Numbered from the stretch's first letter, positions 9,189 through 19,263 are shown. The stretch is 64,000 nucleotides of DNA from Vibrio nereis NBRC 15637 (GCF_001591105.1 NZ_BCUD01000004.1:1-64000), one strand, 5' to 3'. Notes: generated by a model not told the origin, from the letters alone. Numbers and translations are program-made.

Positions 9189-9743
9189 CTAGAACCAAGG
9201 TACGGTTGCGGTCTTACTTAAACCGTAACTGTTGATAGGCCCAGTTGTTGGCTCTGACAGCAGCTCACCTAGGGCGACATACACACGCATGTTTTGCTGA
9301 CTAGATAAGCTTTTTAACTGTAAGAAGGGGAGTTTTAACATTTTTTGCGCTTCATCGGGGATGCGATGAATTGCTTCCTCTTCTGACAACCAACCTTTGG
9401 CAATTGAACGTTTACGACGATTATGCACGGACTTTTTTTGCACGCGATACACATTGCGATACCCTTTAACATCAGTTGGCACGCTGCGAATGTCGCTCAC
9501 GTCGGTGTAGTCCCGCAGTCCTTTTAGCCATTGTAATGCCATTAGTTGACTTAAATTTTGTTCAGTGCCATGCAACCGAAGTACATCACCTAATGAGCGA
9601 TGGTATTTGGGGAAGCTCACGGCAATGTCACCGGGAAGTGTTTGAGTCATGCTGCGGTGGAATTTGGCGAATAAATTGTTCATTAGCGCAGGAGCTGAAA
9701 TGTCCAAATCGGGGAGTACCTGAATATCCAAATAGTAGTCCAT
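9189..9743 (-). CDS. cas6f: Cas6f/Csy4 crRNA endoribonuclease
   Basis: This 184-residue protein cuts the pre-crRNA at the base of each repeat hairpin and stays bound to the crRNA 3' end in the I-F Cascade. It aligns along its length with P. aeruginosa Csy4 from memory: MDYYLDI at the start, His29 in FAKFHRSM as catalytic histidine, an arginine-rich helix (NRRKRSIAKGWLSEEEA) for the hairpin groove, and the ending YGLSK...VPWF. The ATG at 9743 has a GGGGAG site and lies two bases after the csy3 stop; longer upstream in-frame starts fall inside csy3. Confidence 0.96.
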   Translation of the reverse strand: MDYYLDIQVLPDLDISAPALMNNLFAKFHRSMTQTLPGDIAVSFPKYHRSLGDVLRLHGTEQNLSQLMALQWLKGLRDYTDVSDIRSVPTDVKGYRNVYRVQKKSVHNRRKRSIAKGWLSEEEAIHRIPDEAQKMLKLPFLQLKSLSSQQNMRVYVALGELLSEPTTGPINSYGLSKTATVPWF

Positions 9744-9745
9744 AC

Positions 9746-10732
9746 TTACTCCCCGAATACGCCGCCACGGATCAGCATCGCCATGACATAATGTTGTTGT
9801 TCTAGCTCTGGCGGCTGATCTTTGAGTAGCCAATTGTCCAGCAGGTTGTAAAAATCGGTCTTCTCTTTAGGCTTGCGATAAGCGACGCCGCGATTGGTCA
9901 CGCTACCATAGGGTTCAATAGCAATAGGTCCGAACTCATCAGCCTGCGGGTACCAAGTGTCGATGGTGCGCAGTGCATTACCAACCTTTTGCGAGTGCAT
10001 CGCTGCTTGGCCGTTCAGTTGATATAGGAATTTACTCTTGTTTCCGCTACCTGAGTTCATCACTAGCTCTTGCGAAGGGAAAACGGTTTGTCCGTCACCT
10101 AACTGACTAAACGCTTCTATTTTTAGCAGTGTCGCTTTTTCACCCATTAGCCCTTGTTCAATGACGGACGCAATATCAGCTAAGGCTTGGTTTTGCTCGT
10201 CAAACGCTTTTAAAGTGAGTGCATGGGCGTCAAACACCCACTGTTTGTCATTGTGAGAGATACGTACTTCTACGGCTTCCGCACCGACGCGATTACGCCA
10301 CAAGAAACGGCCATTCGCGAGGTTGGAAGCGTAGCGATGAGCGACCACTTTGAAGCCATTATTCTCAACGTACTGGCGGATCATAGCGGCTAAAGCTGTT
10401 TGATAATCTGGGTTGTTACATGTTGAAGGCGTTGATAAATCACCCAGTACACGCAGGGTAAATTCTAGCTTTAGGGTATCAGCATCGAAAGGCAGTGCGG
10501 CATTGTCGACTGTTTGTAGGTTTGCTTTTTCTACTTCTGCGTCAATTTTGCTCGCCTTCGCGCCTTTGACTCGGTTAGAGATGGTACCACGTACTGCTTT
10601 TTCAATGACGGATATTGGATGCCATGCTTCAACCTTGTCACGTTGTTGCCAGTTCCCTGCGTACATTAAGGCATCTGAGCACGCTAGTTTAGATTCGAAA
10701 GCGAGTACTGAAGGTGTTGTTAATTTGGTCAT
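9746..10732 (-). CDS. csy3: Csy3 (Cas7f), crRNA backbone subunit
   Basis: This 328-residue protein is the Cas7-type subunit that polymerises along the crRNA spacer in the I-F surveillance complex. The start [16 protein letters not shown] and the segments [19 protein letters not shown] and [19 protein letters not shown] are typical of the family, and the length is normal. It lies 16 bases after csy2 and two bases ahead of csy4, inside the cas operon. No damaged region is visible. Confidence 0.95.
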   Translation of the reverse strand: MTKLTTPSVLAFESKLACSDALMYAGNWQQRDKVEAWHPISVIEKAVRGTISNRVKGAKASKIDAEVEKANLQTVDNAALPFDADTLKLEFTLRVLGDLSTPSTCNNPDYQTALAAMIRQYVENNGFKVVAHRYASNLANGRFLWRNRVGAEAVEVRISHNDKQWVFDAHALTLKAFDEQNQALADIASVIEQGLMGEKATLLKIEAFSQLGDGQTVFPSQELVMNSGSGNKSKFLYQLNGQAAMHSQKVGNALRTIDTWYPQADEFGPIAIEPYGSVTNRGVAYRKPKEKTDFYNLLDNWLLKDQPPELEQQHYVMAMLIRGGVFGE

Positions 10733-10748
10733 TTTCTATCCCTTATTC

Positions 10749-11681
10749 TTAAAAATCGTCATCGAGGCCTTCGTTCAACATAAACTGTGTTGCCGCTACC
10801 GATGCGGTGTGACAGACATAAAACGGATCGTGGTAACGGTATTGCCAAATCATGTCGCGGAGGTTGTTAATACGGCTCGGGCTACCGATCCACTCAGCTA
10901 CGCTGTAGACCGATTCGACAAAACTGACTGGCGATTGGCTATCGCGGACATTCGCTACTTCACCTGCCGCGAACGTTGGCGCAATTTTCTTGTAGCCGAT
11001 TTGAACCGGAACGAGATAGCCTGAAAATGGCTTGGCGACACGATCCCAACTTACTTGCTCTTCGCCATCTTCGCTTTCTCTTACTTCGCTGGCATATTTC
11101 AGCGCGGAAAAGTCGAGCCAATGCTGCAGTGCATTATTTGGCTCTGATTCATTGAGAGCAGCCAAGTACGAGCTCGCATCGGCCAGCACAAATCCCGGTA
11201 ATAATTTACGCAGCTCACGTTTATGGTGAGTAGGATCAAGTTGATAACAATCGTTGATTGCAGTGATTGTGCCGCCAGCTAGTTTGTGGCTCTGTGCTAA
11301 CTGCTTGATGTAATTCAACTGTTCAGTTTTGGTTTGCTCGCAGGATGTGTTCAACCCTTCACATTCAATGATCAACGATACCGTGAGGTGCATACGGCCT
11401 TCTTCAACAATGGGTGCGGTTTTGCCCTCTTTTGTTAGCGGGTTGCGAGTCAGCGCAAAACCATAAGGCTCGTAAGGGGTATCTCGGTAGCAATGGACCT
11501 GATGTTGATGACAGACAATTCCGCAGCCAATGAGGGTGAGCTGATGCTGGCTGTTTTGTGCTTTTCGCGATAGGGCATGAGTAAAACCGAGAAAGTGGCT
11601 TACGGCTGGAAAGCCCCACGTCAGGCCAGAAATGGCATTCGCATTGGCGATACGGATGTGTTTTAAAACTAGGTATTGCAT
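10749..11681 (-). CDS. csy2: Csy2 (Cas5f), Cascade subunit
   Basis: This protein of 310 residues is the Cas5-type subunit that, with Csy1, caps the crRNA 5' handle. I chose the ATG at 11681 (MQYLVLKHIRIANANAISGLTWGFPA) because a perfect GGGAGG lies just upstream and it overlaps the csy1 stop by one base (TAATG). A start five codons upstream (MGGELMQ) would lie inside csy1. Length and N-terminal motif fit the Csy2 family. Confidence 0.94.
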   Translation of the reverse strand: MQYLVLKHIRIANANAISGLTWGFPAVSHFLGFTHALSRKAQNSQHQLTLIGCGIVCHQHQVHCYRDTPYEPYGFALTRNPLTKEGKTAPIVEEGRMHLTVSLIIECEGLNTSCEQTKTEQLNYIKQLAQSHKLAGGTITAINDCYQLDPTHHKRELRKLLPGFVLADASSYLAALNESEPNNALQHWLDFSALKYASEVRESEDGEEQVSWDRVAKPFSGYLVPVQIGYKKIAPTFAAGEVANVRDSQSPVSFVESVYSVAEWIGSPSRINNLRDMIWQYRYHDPFYVCHTASVAATQFMLNEGLDDDF

Positions 11682-12964
11682 TAATTCACCTCCCAAAGCA
11701 GTTGCTTAAATTGTTGCCGCCATTCATCGGCTTCGCCTGCACCGAGTATGAATTCACGCCGCCCCGCTGCGACAACACTGTCTTTAAGCCACAAACCAAA
11801 CTCAGCGCTCAGCGGTTCACGCCAGTCGTCGTTTTCTTCCTGCCATTTGGAGTTGGCAGGGTCGAGCCATCGTGCGGTAAATGCAGAAAGTTGCGAATAC
11901 GCGTTACTCCATCCTGCTGGTAGTGTTTGCCAAGAGGCCACGGCATTCAAAGCGGCTTCGGCGATCTCATCTACCTTTTGCTCAAGGGCTTCGCGGTGAG
12001 ATTGGGTACTGATTTCGTTTTTATTTGCTTTGATAAAGGTAGCCAAGCGATGAATCAGTGGGCGAGTGGCGGCACGGACCGCATACTGTTCGAATATCAC
12101 CGATGTTTGGCTCAGCCTTGGCAACTGGTTTTGCCACTCAGGAGCGCGTGCGTTGAGCAAATAGGTTAAACCTCCTCGGCCCGAGTTAAGCTGAGAGATG
12201 TTTTGCGGTTTCGATCCACCTGCGACGGTGATGGCGATATCAGGATAGGCCACCAACATCTTGTTATCGGCTTTATTGGATTTACGTGCATCACGAACGG
12301 CTTTCATTTCTTGGCTAAAGCGCGAATGCTGAATTTCGTTGTATACAGCCTGAGACAGTGATGAAGAATACATGGGCGCAAGAAGGTGATATCCAGAAGG
12401 ATCTTCTGCAACGGGGAAATAGACCTGTTTACTGAGTGTATGGCTGCTTGGCGCACGGTTTTGTAATGCCGCTGATAAACCGTCCACCCAGTTTGTCAGT
12501 TGTGCATGATCGTCAGTCAATGGCTCCAACGGGGCTGATTGCCCTTGCTTGAGATATTGCAACAGACTCTTACCTGTATCGTCTGTCAGTTGTAGTAACT
12601 TCGCGACATCCAATGCTGCCGCATTTCCGACCGCATCAACGGCTGGTTGGGCGAGACAGAAGGTATCCAGATAGCGATTGTCGTGACCCAGTTGTTCAGC
12701 AAGGAAATTACTGCCCTTTGCGGCGCTATGGGTGAACTTAACCGCATGTGTTGCCATGCTGATTTGCCCAGCCTTTTTGGCTGCACTATCAAGCCATGTG
12801 TTGACAGTAAAATCGGTATTGAGCTTGCGTTGCTTTTCAGACAGCAAGGCGAGTGCGGTATTATCGTCACCAGCTTTGCTTATCTCTTTATCCAGCGCTT
12901 CTTGTTTTGTTGCCTTTCGCTCTGCAATATTGGCAACAATCCGCTCAGTTAATGTTGATGGCAT
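11681..12964 (-). CDS. csy1: Csy1 (Cas8f), large subunit of I-F Cascade
   Basis: This 427-residue protein is the I-F large subunit, which recognises the PAM and holds the crRNA 5' end with Csy2. The central motif GGSKPQNISQLNSGRGG (about residue 241) is a hallmark of Csy1, and the length is typical. It begins 34 bases after the cas2-3 stop and is translationally coupled to csy2. The reading frame is intact. Confidence 0.95.
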   Translation of the reverse strand: MPSTLTERIVANIAERKATKQEALDKEISKAGDDNTALALLSEKQRKLNTDFTVNTWLDSAAKKAGQISMATHAVKFTHSAAKGSNFLAEQLGHDNRYLDTFCLAQPAVDAVGNAAALDVAKLLQLTDDTGKSLLQYLKQGQSAPLEPLTDDHAQLTNWVDGLSAALQNRAPSSHTLSKQVYFPVAEDPSGYHLLAPMYSSSLSQAVYNEIQHSRFSQEMKAVRDARKSNKADNKMLVAYPDIAITVAGGSKPQNISQLNSGRGGLTYLLNARAPEWQNQLPRLSQTSVIFEQYAVRAATRPLIHRLATFIKANKNEISTQSHREALEQKVDEIAEAALNAVASWQTLPAGWSNAYSQLSAFTARWLDPANSKWQEENDDWREPLSAEFGLWLKDSVVAAGRREFILGAGEADEWRQQFKQLLWEVN

Positions 12965-12998
12965 GCCACCTCCTGTTGTGATAATTCACATTGTTGTG

Positions 12999-15900
12999 TC
13001 ATGGGGTGAAATATTCTCCTTCAAAGAGCCCCAATAGTGGTGAATAGAGCCACTGTTTACCTTTAGTCAGTTCTCTAAGCTGAATGGTGCTATAACGGCG
13101 TTGTGCGGTTTCAAATTCTATCTCGCGCGTTTCAGCCAGTTCTTGTATATCTAGCGCAAGATTGCTTTCCCCAAACGCACTAATACCCTGTGCTAGTACG
13201 AGTGGCGGAGCAAGCTTGACCTTGTCGGAGTCAATAAATTCTTCACCCAAATCGTCCCACTCCGATAGCGTGACCATTGAGCAATCCTCATCGACTTCAA
13301 CGATGTATTCAATGCTTGGCACACTTTGTCTAAACGGAGTCTGGCGTTGAATTTCGCCAAATAGGTGAGCATAGTCAGATGCCCACCACACCCTGCCTTT
13401 GTCTCGTAAGTTGAAGTTCAACGCCAAATGTTCCAGTGCGATGAAGCCATTGGCACGTCTGGTTTCACGGCAATATAATTCTTTGGGTTGTTGGACACGA
13501 GGCGCGGCGCTGATTACATCGAAGGCGTTCTCTGGGAGTAGCGCGGGATCAGCGAGATCATGGGTTGTCAGGCAAAGCCACTGGCTGTCTGTATCTGGCT
13601 TGGCGCTATTGAGACGATAGGATTGGTTCGATTCGAACCCGGGTTTGCAATAGGCAGGAAAGCGATTTTGACACGCGTTAAAGTTCTTATTGAAAATTAA
13701 TATATTTGGCACTTGCGGTGCAAGGCGGCGGTGACGCTGGACCCGACCGGATAGTTGGATAATGGAGCGTATTGAGCTGGGTTCAGCAATGGCCCAATCG
13801 TAATCATGATCACGACCTACCTCAGCGACAGGTGTTGCCAACACCACAAATACGTGGTGTTTTTCAGGGGCGTTCGCCATCATCTGCTGTACTTTTGGGT
13901 GCGCTGTAATCGGTGTGTCGGGATCACGTTTGAGTAGGCTATCGAGTTCATTTTCAAGCGTAGAGCGCACCAACAACGGTTGTTGGCTGTGGTAGACGCA
14001 ATAATGAATGCGGGTATTTGGTTGTGGGGGGAGCGAAAATAATCGACTCGCGACCGCCAGCATGGGCTCAATATTTGCCATTCGGACTAAGCCCGCTGAA
14101 AAGGTCTTATCCTCTTGTTGGGTGTGATGATGACGCGAGAGATCTTGTGCATGGTTGAGAATGGTTTGGGCGAAGACATCCACTGGATTATCGCTTTCAT
14201 TCTCTAGTGTTATCAGCGCCCCTCTGTGTATTGGGTCGCTGGTTTTGGAAAGTTGTTTCACTCGCTCATCAACGAACTGGTCATGCAGCTGTTTAAAGTC
14301 GGTCTTGTTTGCAACTGTCTCACTGTTAGCGCTAAATTCATCGACCCAAGCAGCCACAACCGCATCGCTTTGCGCATGACCGTTCGCCACATTGTATTGT
14401 TTTCGCCCATGCACGTAGGCATCGAATAGGTCGCTGACCAAGGCGGGCGGTAGTGTCGCTGAAGAAAGGATAACCCGTGAACCCAATAAGCCGGCCCAAT
14501 ACACCAATCGACATAACGCGGGTAAATCGGCCACATCAAAATCGTCTGGCTCATCAAGGATCAAATCACTGGTCATCAAACGCAGCATCGGGCCAATTTG
14601 ACGTCCGCCTCGCACACCTTCTGTCGCAGGGATCAGGTGGTCAATGGTACTGACCGAAATAGGGGCGCTGATCAGTTTGTGTAGACTGGCGCGACAGTCA
14701 TCTTTGAGCCAGCGGTTTAAGTAGGTGTTATCTAGCTCACCATCGTATTTCACATAGTCATCGGCAAACATCTGTTGTGACTCACTGCCAGTGAATTGCG
14801 TGGCTGATTCTCTCGCTGCCTCTACATCTTTCTTGTTGTGGATGTAGAGATCTTTAACAGCCTGTGAGCCAATGGTCACGGCGATGTCGTCATCGTCAAG
14901 GCTTAATGTTTCTTTTAGCGCATCACCTGTTTGTAATGTTAATGTGCGCAAACCCAGTGCAACACTAAAACGGCACCCTTGTTGCTGATCACCCAGTGCA
15001 TACGCCATCTTCGCGCCCGCGATTGTTTTTCCAGTCCCCGTCGAACTTGCCAAAATAGCGAATAACCCTTGCTGATCTGCCTTTGGTTTTGCACCAGATA
15101 ACACTTCATAAGCGCGATTTTGCCAGCGAAATTTGGGGTGACTGACGCGCTTTTTCAGCATAGGGTGGCGGATCAGGGTTGGTAGTGCACTGCGTAAACT
15201 CGGCAATACTTTTGCTAGGAGATAAGCGTTATGACCGACACCGACGCAATGCTCATCGAGCTTTTGCTTGAGCATTTTGGTTTTACGGTCGGTATTGGCG
15301 TAGGCTTGGTAATTGCTGTCTTGCCAGTGTGTATGGGCAATGTCTGATGAGTATGCGTGGTCTGCCAGCATAAGCACCATGCGCGCCACATGCATTGGGT
15401 AAGCGAGGTCTATACGCGCATAGTCACGTAAGTTCGGCAATTGCAGTGCTCGAGTTGCTAGGGATGCCGCTTTGGCCCGCCAAGTGTCACTTTGCAAAGG
15501 CAAACCATAAGGAAATTCAGCGCACAGCTTTTTCTCTGTGTCAGAAAAGTTGGTATTGAGATGATTTGCAGCATTCCATTCAACTCCGATTCCTTGATGG
15601 AACCAGTGATCAGCGGCATTGATCTCTTGGTTCGGTGATGTTTTACCTTGCTGTTGGGGCAGGCGATGATGTGAGACAATCAACCATGCAATGGCCGCTG
15701 CGAGTGGGCTGTATGCTGCAATATCCCTAAATACGACACTTTCACTTAACTCAAATGTATTAAGCAGAGATTCCTCGTGGTTTGCTTTTAAGTCGCACAG
15801 TGCGCTTAGCCAGGTTCTATCATCACGACCCGCAACAAAAGCTAAGAAGAGTTGCATTGAGACCCATTCATGACGGTAGGGTTCATATCCATCTCCTTTG

Positions 15901-16313
15901 CCATGTAGCTTATTTTGAAATAAGGTGTTCGCTTTTCCAAAGTCGTGAAACAGACCGGCGATGCCCGCCATCAAAGCAATAGCTTGATTACTGTGCATGC
16001 TGCTTTCATCGCTGGCACGCAGGATATCACGCTGGGTGCGGTTGGTTGGTACAGTGCCTTCTAGATTAAACTTGCTGCGCTTTCCAACAACCCACATTAA
16101 CTCGGTGTGGTTCTTTCCGTAAATGCGATAGCACGCGACAGCGGTGTTTTTGCGCGCGCTCTTTTTCAGCAACATGCGTAGGGTTTTCATCCCTTCATAA
16201 GTGATGGGTGTTTGCCAGCAACGCTGTCCTTTGCGTTCACCAAACTGATCTAACACACGCCGCGTTTCTATCAATGCTTGTTTACTGCATTCCGAAATCA
16301 GCAAGATGTTCAT
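12999..16313 (-). CDS. cas3: Cas2-Cas3 fusion, type I-F nuclease-helicase
   Basis: This 1104-residue protein is the I-F fusion of a Cas2 domain (about 1-95), an HD nuclease (His123-Asp124 in GLFHDFGKANTLFQ) and a superfamily 2 helicase. Walker A SSTGTGKT lies near residue 428, the DEPD box (LILDEPDDFD) near 588 and the SSATLPP motif near 625. It forms the integration complex with Cas1 and degrades target DNA after recruitment by Cascade. It starts inside the cas1 stop (4-base overlap). All motifs are present, so interference and adaptation are both expected. Confidence 0.96.
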   Translation of the reverse strand: MNILLISECSKQALIETRRVLDQFGERKGQRCWQTPITYEGMKTLRMLLKKSARKNTAVACYRIYGKNHTELMWVVGKRSKFNLEGTVPTNRTQRDILRASDESSMHSNQAIALMAGIAGLFHDFGKANTLFQNKLHGKGDGYEPYRHEWVSMQLFLAFVAGRDDRTWLSALCDLKANHEESLLNTFELSESVVFRDIAAYSPLAAAIAWLIVSHHRLPQQQGKTSPNQEINAADHWFHQGIGVEWNAANHLNTNFSDTEKKLCAEFPYGLPLQSDTWRAKAASLATRALQLPNLRDYARIDLAYPMHVARMVLMLADHAYSSDIAHTHWQDSNYQAYANTDRKTKMLKQKLDEHCVGVGHNAYLLAKVLPSLRSALPTLIRHPMLKKRVSHPKFRWQNRAYEVLSGAKPKADQQGLFAILASSTGTGKTIAGAKMAYALGDQQQGCRFSVALGLRTLTLQTGDALKETLSLDDDDIAVTIGSQAVKDLYIHNKKDVEAARESATQFTGSESQQMFADDYVKYDGELDNTYLNRWLKDDCRASLHKLISAPISVSTIDHLIPATEGVRGGRQIGPMLRLMTSDLILDEPDDFDVADLPALCRLVYWAGLLGSRVILSSATLPPALVSDLFDAYVHGRKQYNVANGHAQSDAVVAAWVDEFSANSETVANKTDFKQLHDQFVDERVKQLSKTSDPIHRGALITLENESDNPVDVFAQTILNHAQDLSRHHHTQQEDKTFSAGLVRMANIEPMLAVASRLFSLPPQPNTRIHYCVYHSQQPLLVRSTLENELDSLLKRDPDTPITAHPKVQQMMANAPEKHHVFVVLATPVAEVGRDHDYDWAIAEPSSIRSIIQLSGRVQRHRRLAPQVPNILIFNKNFNACQNRFPAYCKPGFESNQSYRLNSAKPDTDSQWLCLTTHDLADPALLPENAFDVISAAPRVQQPKELYCRETRRANGFIALEHLALNFNLRDKGRVWWASDYAHLFGEIQRQTPFRQSVPSIEYIVEVDEDCSMVTLSEWDDLGEEFIDSDKVKLAPPLVLAQGISAFGESNLALDIQELAETREIEFETAQRRYSTIQLRELTKGKQWLYSPLLGLFEGEYFTP

Positions 16314-17284
16314 ACCACCATCTCCGCGCAGTGTTCAGCTGTGGCTTGTAGCGTATCAATCATCACATCAAGCGCATTACCTGAACGCAGCTGATTGAGA
16401 CAGCGTTGACGAAACTCTTGCTCGTCGTCGCCAGCCATAGCGGAGATGAATGCTTGTGGCAACACCAAGGCATCCTTCACGATATCGGCAACATCGAAGA
16501 CCAAGCCACCACGCCTTGTTTTGCCATGCAAAATTGCTAAGCCGTGTGGCAGTCCAATTACCCAACATGCGGTTGCACCGAGTCCGTAGGCGAGATAGTT
16601 ACCGTGGTCTAAAAATTGGTTGGCGATATCGTTGCTATTGCCACGTTCTGAACGCTTGAAATCACCATAGTTCACTGCTTGACATGCTAGTTTGTAAAGC
16701 GTTTTGGTGGTGGTTGCCTCAAGTAGCAGTACGTCTTGGGTGGTTTCACAATCGGCAAGTAGGCGTTCGAATCGCTCCAAAACTGGCATAAGTTTAGTGT
16801 CCTGGACAGGAAAATGCTTTTGCACACTGGCCGATAACCAGTGTTTTTTGATCATGCTGAGTCGTGCAAGTTGAAACTGTTTTGCGGCTGCTAAACGTTT
16901 ACCGTCGTCAAACCAGAAGCTAACCCATTTTTGTAGATACTCTGTCGGACGGTATTCGGATTGAGGGGTCAGCCAAGATATATCGACTTCCACTTCGTTC
17001 GCTGAAAACAAAGGTGTACCACCTCCACCGCAAAAGCCCACCAAGACGCCCGCTTTGGCAAGCTCACGCATCGCAGATTGTGTGACTGAGGTTCCTGTCC
17101 CTAGCAATATTGCGGTTGTGTTTGCTATAGGAATATTCCAGTACAAGCTTTCTTTGCCTTGTTCGGTGACGTATTCAACACGCCCACCATTAACTAAAAC
17201 TCGACAATGCTGCAAGTAGTAAAGGTTCGCCCGTTTGGAGTGCAATACGGTTTTCATTTCGCTGGGGGTGAACGTGTTTTTCAT
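16310..17284 (-). CDS. cas1: Cas1f, CRISPR integrase
   Basis: This 324-residue protein is the type I-F Cas1. The N-terminus SEMKTVLHSKRANLYYLQHC is characteristic of the subtype. The metal-binding catalytic residues can be placed at Glu189, His253, Asp264 and Asp267, matching the spacing of the P. aeruginosa enzyme. It is the first gene of the operon cas1-cas2-3-csy1-csy2-csy3-csy4, all on the minus strand and ending at the array. The operon promoter should lie in the AT-rich segment just above 17284. Confidence 0.96.
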   Translation of the reverse strand: MKNTFTPSEMKTVLHSKRANLYYLQHCRVLVNGGRVEYVTEQGKESLYWNIPIANTTAILLGTGTSVTQSAMRELAKAGVLVGFCGGGGTPLFSANEVEVDISWLTPQSEYRPTEYLQKWVSFWFDDGKRLAAAKQFQLARLSMIKKHWLSASVQKHFPVQDTKLMPVLERFERLLADCETTQDVLLLEATTTKTLYKLACQAVNYGDFKRSERGNSNDIANQFLDHGNYLAYGLGATACWVIGLPHGLAILHGKTRRGGLVFDVADIVKDALVLPQAFISAMAGDDEQEFRQRCLNQLRSGNALDVMIDTLQATAEHCAEMVV

Positions 17285-17694
17285 TGGCAGAGCATCCTTA
17301 TTCTAAGCTCAGTTTTTGTTCAGAAGCACAACAGCTAGAAGGGTGGAGATATATCAATGATATAAATTGTTTACTTAGATTTTGTGAATAGAACCATGTA
17401 CGCTTTTTACGTCTGCGCAGGCCACAAGAACGAGAAGATTATTGTTCTGACATCGTATTCAACTAAGTGCACTTTGGTGCTCATCTTAAATGCAAAACCT
17501 CAAAAAACTTAGTTTTTGATGAGTTTAGAAGGCTAAAAATTGATGGTTATCTCAGTTACTAACTAATGCCTATATTGATCCTCAAAAAAACAACCACTTA
17601 GGTGGCGCTAGCTCTCAAATAAAACAATCGTTATCTCATAGGACTCAATTACTGACTAAACTCGTTGTTTATTAATGCTGTCAAGGGAATGATT
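17285..17694. other. Intergenic region upstream of cas1
   Basis: About 410 bases hold the presumed cas promoter (minus strand, AT-rich around 17340-17400) and the promoter of the small membrane protein gene. I see no repeat resembling the CRISPR repeat, no attC-like site and no convincing ORF. Confidence 0.5.
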
Positions 17695-17880
17695 ATGTCC
17701 GTAGAAAATAACAAGCAAGAAGTTACGGTTGTAGATGTAAAAATGCCATTTATGTCGATGGTTGTTTTTATGGTTAAAGTTGTTATCGCTTCGATCCCTG
17801 CCTTTATAATACTGAGTATTATTTTTGGGGTCTTAATGGCTTTGTTCGGAGGAATGTTTCATGGAATGGGGCGGTATTAA
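17695..17880 (+). CDS. Small membrane protein, unknown function
   Basis: This 61-residue protein begins at an ATG with AAGGGA six bases upstream. It has a polar N-terminus (SVENNKQEVTVVDVKMP) and a hydrophobic stretch that can form one long or two short membrane helices, ending GGMFHGMGRY. I do not recognise a family. It lies just outside cas1, transcribed away from it, but nothing ties it to CRISPR function. The good ribosome site and protein-like composition argue that it is real. Confidence 0.55.
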   Translation: MSVENNKQEVTVVDVKMPFMSMVVFMVKVVIASIPAFIILSIIFGVLMALFGGMFHGMGRY

Positions 17881-18039
17881 AAAGCTAATAAATTGCTTTA
17901 GTTCAGATTGATTCTCTACACGTGGTATTTTGTGTTGAGTTTATTGGTTATGGCGCATTACAACAAAGCGTAAAGATAGAACCAATAACTGGGAACTAAG
18001 AGCCAGAATGTTTCAACTTACTGGCTCTCAAAAAAGAGG

Positions 18040-18279
18040 TTATTGCTGAGCGACTTTAACTCTAATCTTGCTCTTCGCTACATTTGTGAGGTTTAAACTG
18101 TTGAGTGCAGTTTTGGCTTCGTTTTCGTCAGGCATTTCGAGGAACGCAAAACCTTTTGAGAGGCCAGTTTCCGAATCTAAAACTAAATTACATTCAGTGA
18201 CAGTGCCATGGGCAGAGAAAAGAACTCGCACTTCGTGTTCTGTGGTGGTACGCGCAAGGTTGCGGACTAAAAGTTTCAT
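18040..18279 (-). CDS. RRM-type RNA-binding protein
   Basis: This 79-residue protein is a single RNA-recognition motif of the kind common in marine gammaproteobacteria. RNP2 is visible as LLVRNL (residues 3-8) and RNP1 as KGFAFLEM (about 43-50), with the usual spacing. The domain makes up the whole protein. It likely binds single-stranded RNA, perhaps as a cold-response factor as in related proteins; that role is inferred. It stands alone on the minus strand. Confidence 0.85.
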   Translation of the reverse strand: MKLLVRNLARTTTEHEVRVLFSAHGTVTECNLVLDSETGLSKGFAFLEMPDENEAKTALNSLNLTNVAKSKIRVKVAQQ

Positions 18280-18439
18280 AATATTTTGCCTAGTATAAGT
18301 TGCCAGAGCATTCTCTCAGTTCTTGGGAAGCAAACCAAGGGAAGATTGCAAAGGTAGTAGATAAGTTTTAGCTAACAAGGTGTTCTAGAGGGATGGTAAA
18401 CTCTGCGTTTAAACTTTGGCATTGCAGGAACTACTATAA

Positions 18440-18661
18440 ATGAGCCAAGAACAACCAAATAATCCACTACATGGCCTAACCCTAGAAAAGATTCTTGTGC
18501 GTCTACAAGAGCATTATGGATGGGAAGGTTTGGATGCAGAAATCCAAATTAACTGTTTTTACAATAACCCTTCAATTAAGTCGTCGTTGAAGTTCTTACG
18601 CAGAACCCAATGGGCAAGAGATAAAGTTGAAGCGCTGTACATTGAAACTTTCTGCAAGTGA
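18440..18661 (+). CDS. VF530-family small protein (DUF2132)
   Basis: This 73-residue protein starts with [22 protein letters not shown] and contains the stretch [24 protein letters not shown], which I recognise as the VF530/DUF2132 family, named from a Vibrio fischeri structure with a DNA-binding-like fold. The length is normal and the frame intact. It appears monocistronic. The cellular role is not established. Confidence 0.8.
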   Translation: MSQEQPNNPLHGLTLEKILVRLQEHYGWEGLDAEIQINCFYNNPSIKSSLKFLRRTQWARDKVEALYIETFCK

Positions 18662-18754
18662 CAACACCGTTGCTTAGCGTAGATGATACCTTTCAGTTAA
18701 CGTCATGCACTATATAGACAACTGGCAGAGGATTCGCTAATAAAACTAAAATCA

Positions 18755-18955
18755 TTAGATGCAGTATGCAGTCTTAACTTCATCAGATAATTCACTAGGT
18801 GCGATGATTATTTCGCGCCTGTTACCCTTTGTTTTTTTCTTGGACTTGCCAAGATAGCTTCCATAAAGCGGTTGCTCATGTAGAAAACATAGGTAATGGA
18901 GGCCTTTAGTCCCAGGTTTCTCCGATAATGTATTTAAGGTATCATGTACAATTAA
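18755..18955 (-). pseudogene. Open frame without a start, probable gene remnant
   Basis: On the minus strand 66 codons are open between two stops with no ATG, GTG or TTG in a usable position. The translation looks protein-like, with GLHYLCFLHEQPLYGSYLG, then a basic stretch KSKKKTKGNRREIII and the end SELSDEVKTAYCI. I do not recognise it. The lack of a start and the surrounding empty sequence suggest the C-terminal remnant of a lost gene, though chance is possible. Confidence 0.3.
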
Positions 18956-18972
18956 CTAAATTATAGTTACCC

Positions 18973-19263
18973 ATGAATATACCCATAAAAAGCACTTCTT
19001 CTTCAGATGTGTCCTGCTCAAACTGCAAAGCGTGCTGCTGTCGTCTTGAAGTTATGATTATTTCAGACACAGGTGTTCCCGAAGAGTTTATCTCTCGCGA
19101 TCAGTACGGTGGTGAGACAATGTTGCGATTAAGCGATGGTTGGTGTGCAGCCTTAGACAGAGAAAGCTTCATGTGTACAATTTACGAAAACAGGCCATGG
19201 ATATGTCGCGAGTTCGAAATGGGTTCTTTTGAATGTATTGATGAGCGGGTAAAATTTCTATAA
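18973..19263 (+). CDS. YkgJ-family cysteine-cluster protein
   Basis: This 96-residue protein has the cysteine pattern of the YkgJ/zinc- or iron-chelating family: CSNCKACCC (about residues 15-23), then a Cys in WCAALD, FMCTIYENRPWICREFE and a final Cys. These cysteines are thought to bind a metal ion or Fe-S cluster. The segment YENRPWICREFEMG is the family's best-conserved block. It is monocistronic, and the substrate or partner is unknown. Confidence 0.82.
   Translation: MNIPIKSTSSSDVSCSNCKACCCRLEVMIISDTGVPEEFISRDQYGGETMLRLSDGWCAALDRESFMCTIYENRPWICREFEMGSFECIDERVKFL

Noticed and set aside
10413..11024. A 203-codon plus-strand frame across csy3 and csy2
   Set aside because: It is antisense to two confirmed cas genes and its translation has no family features.
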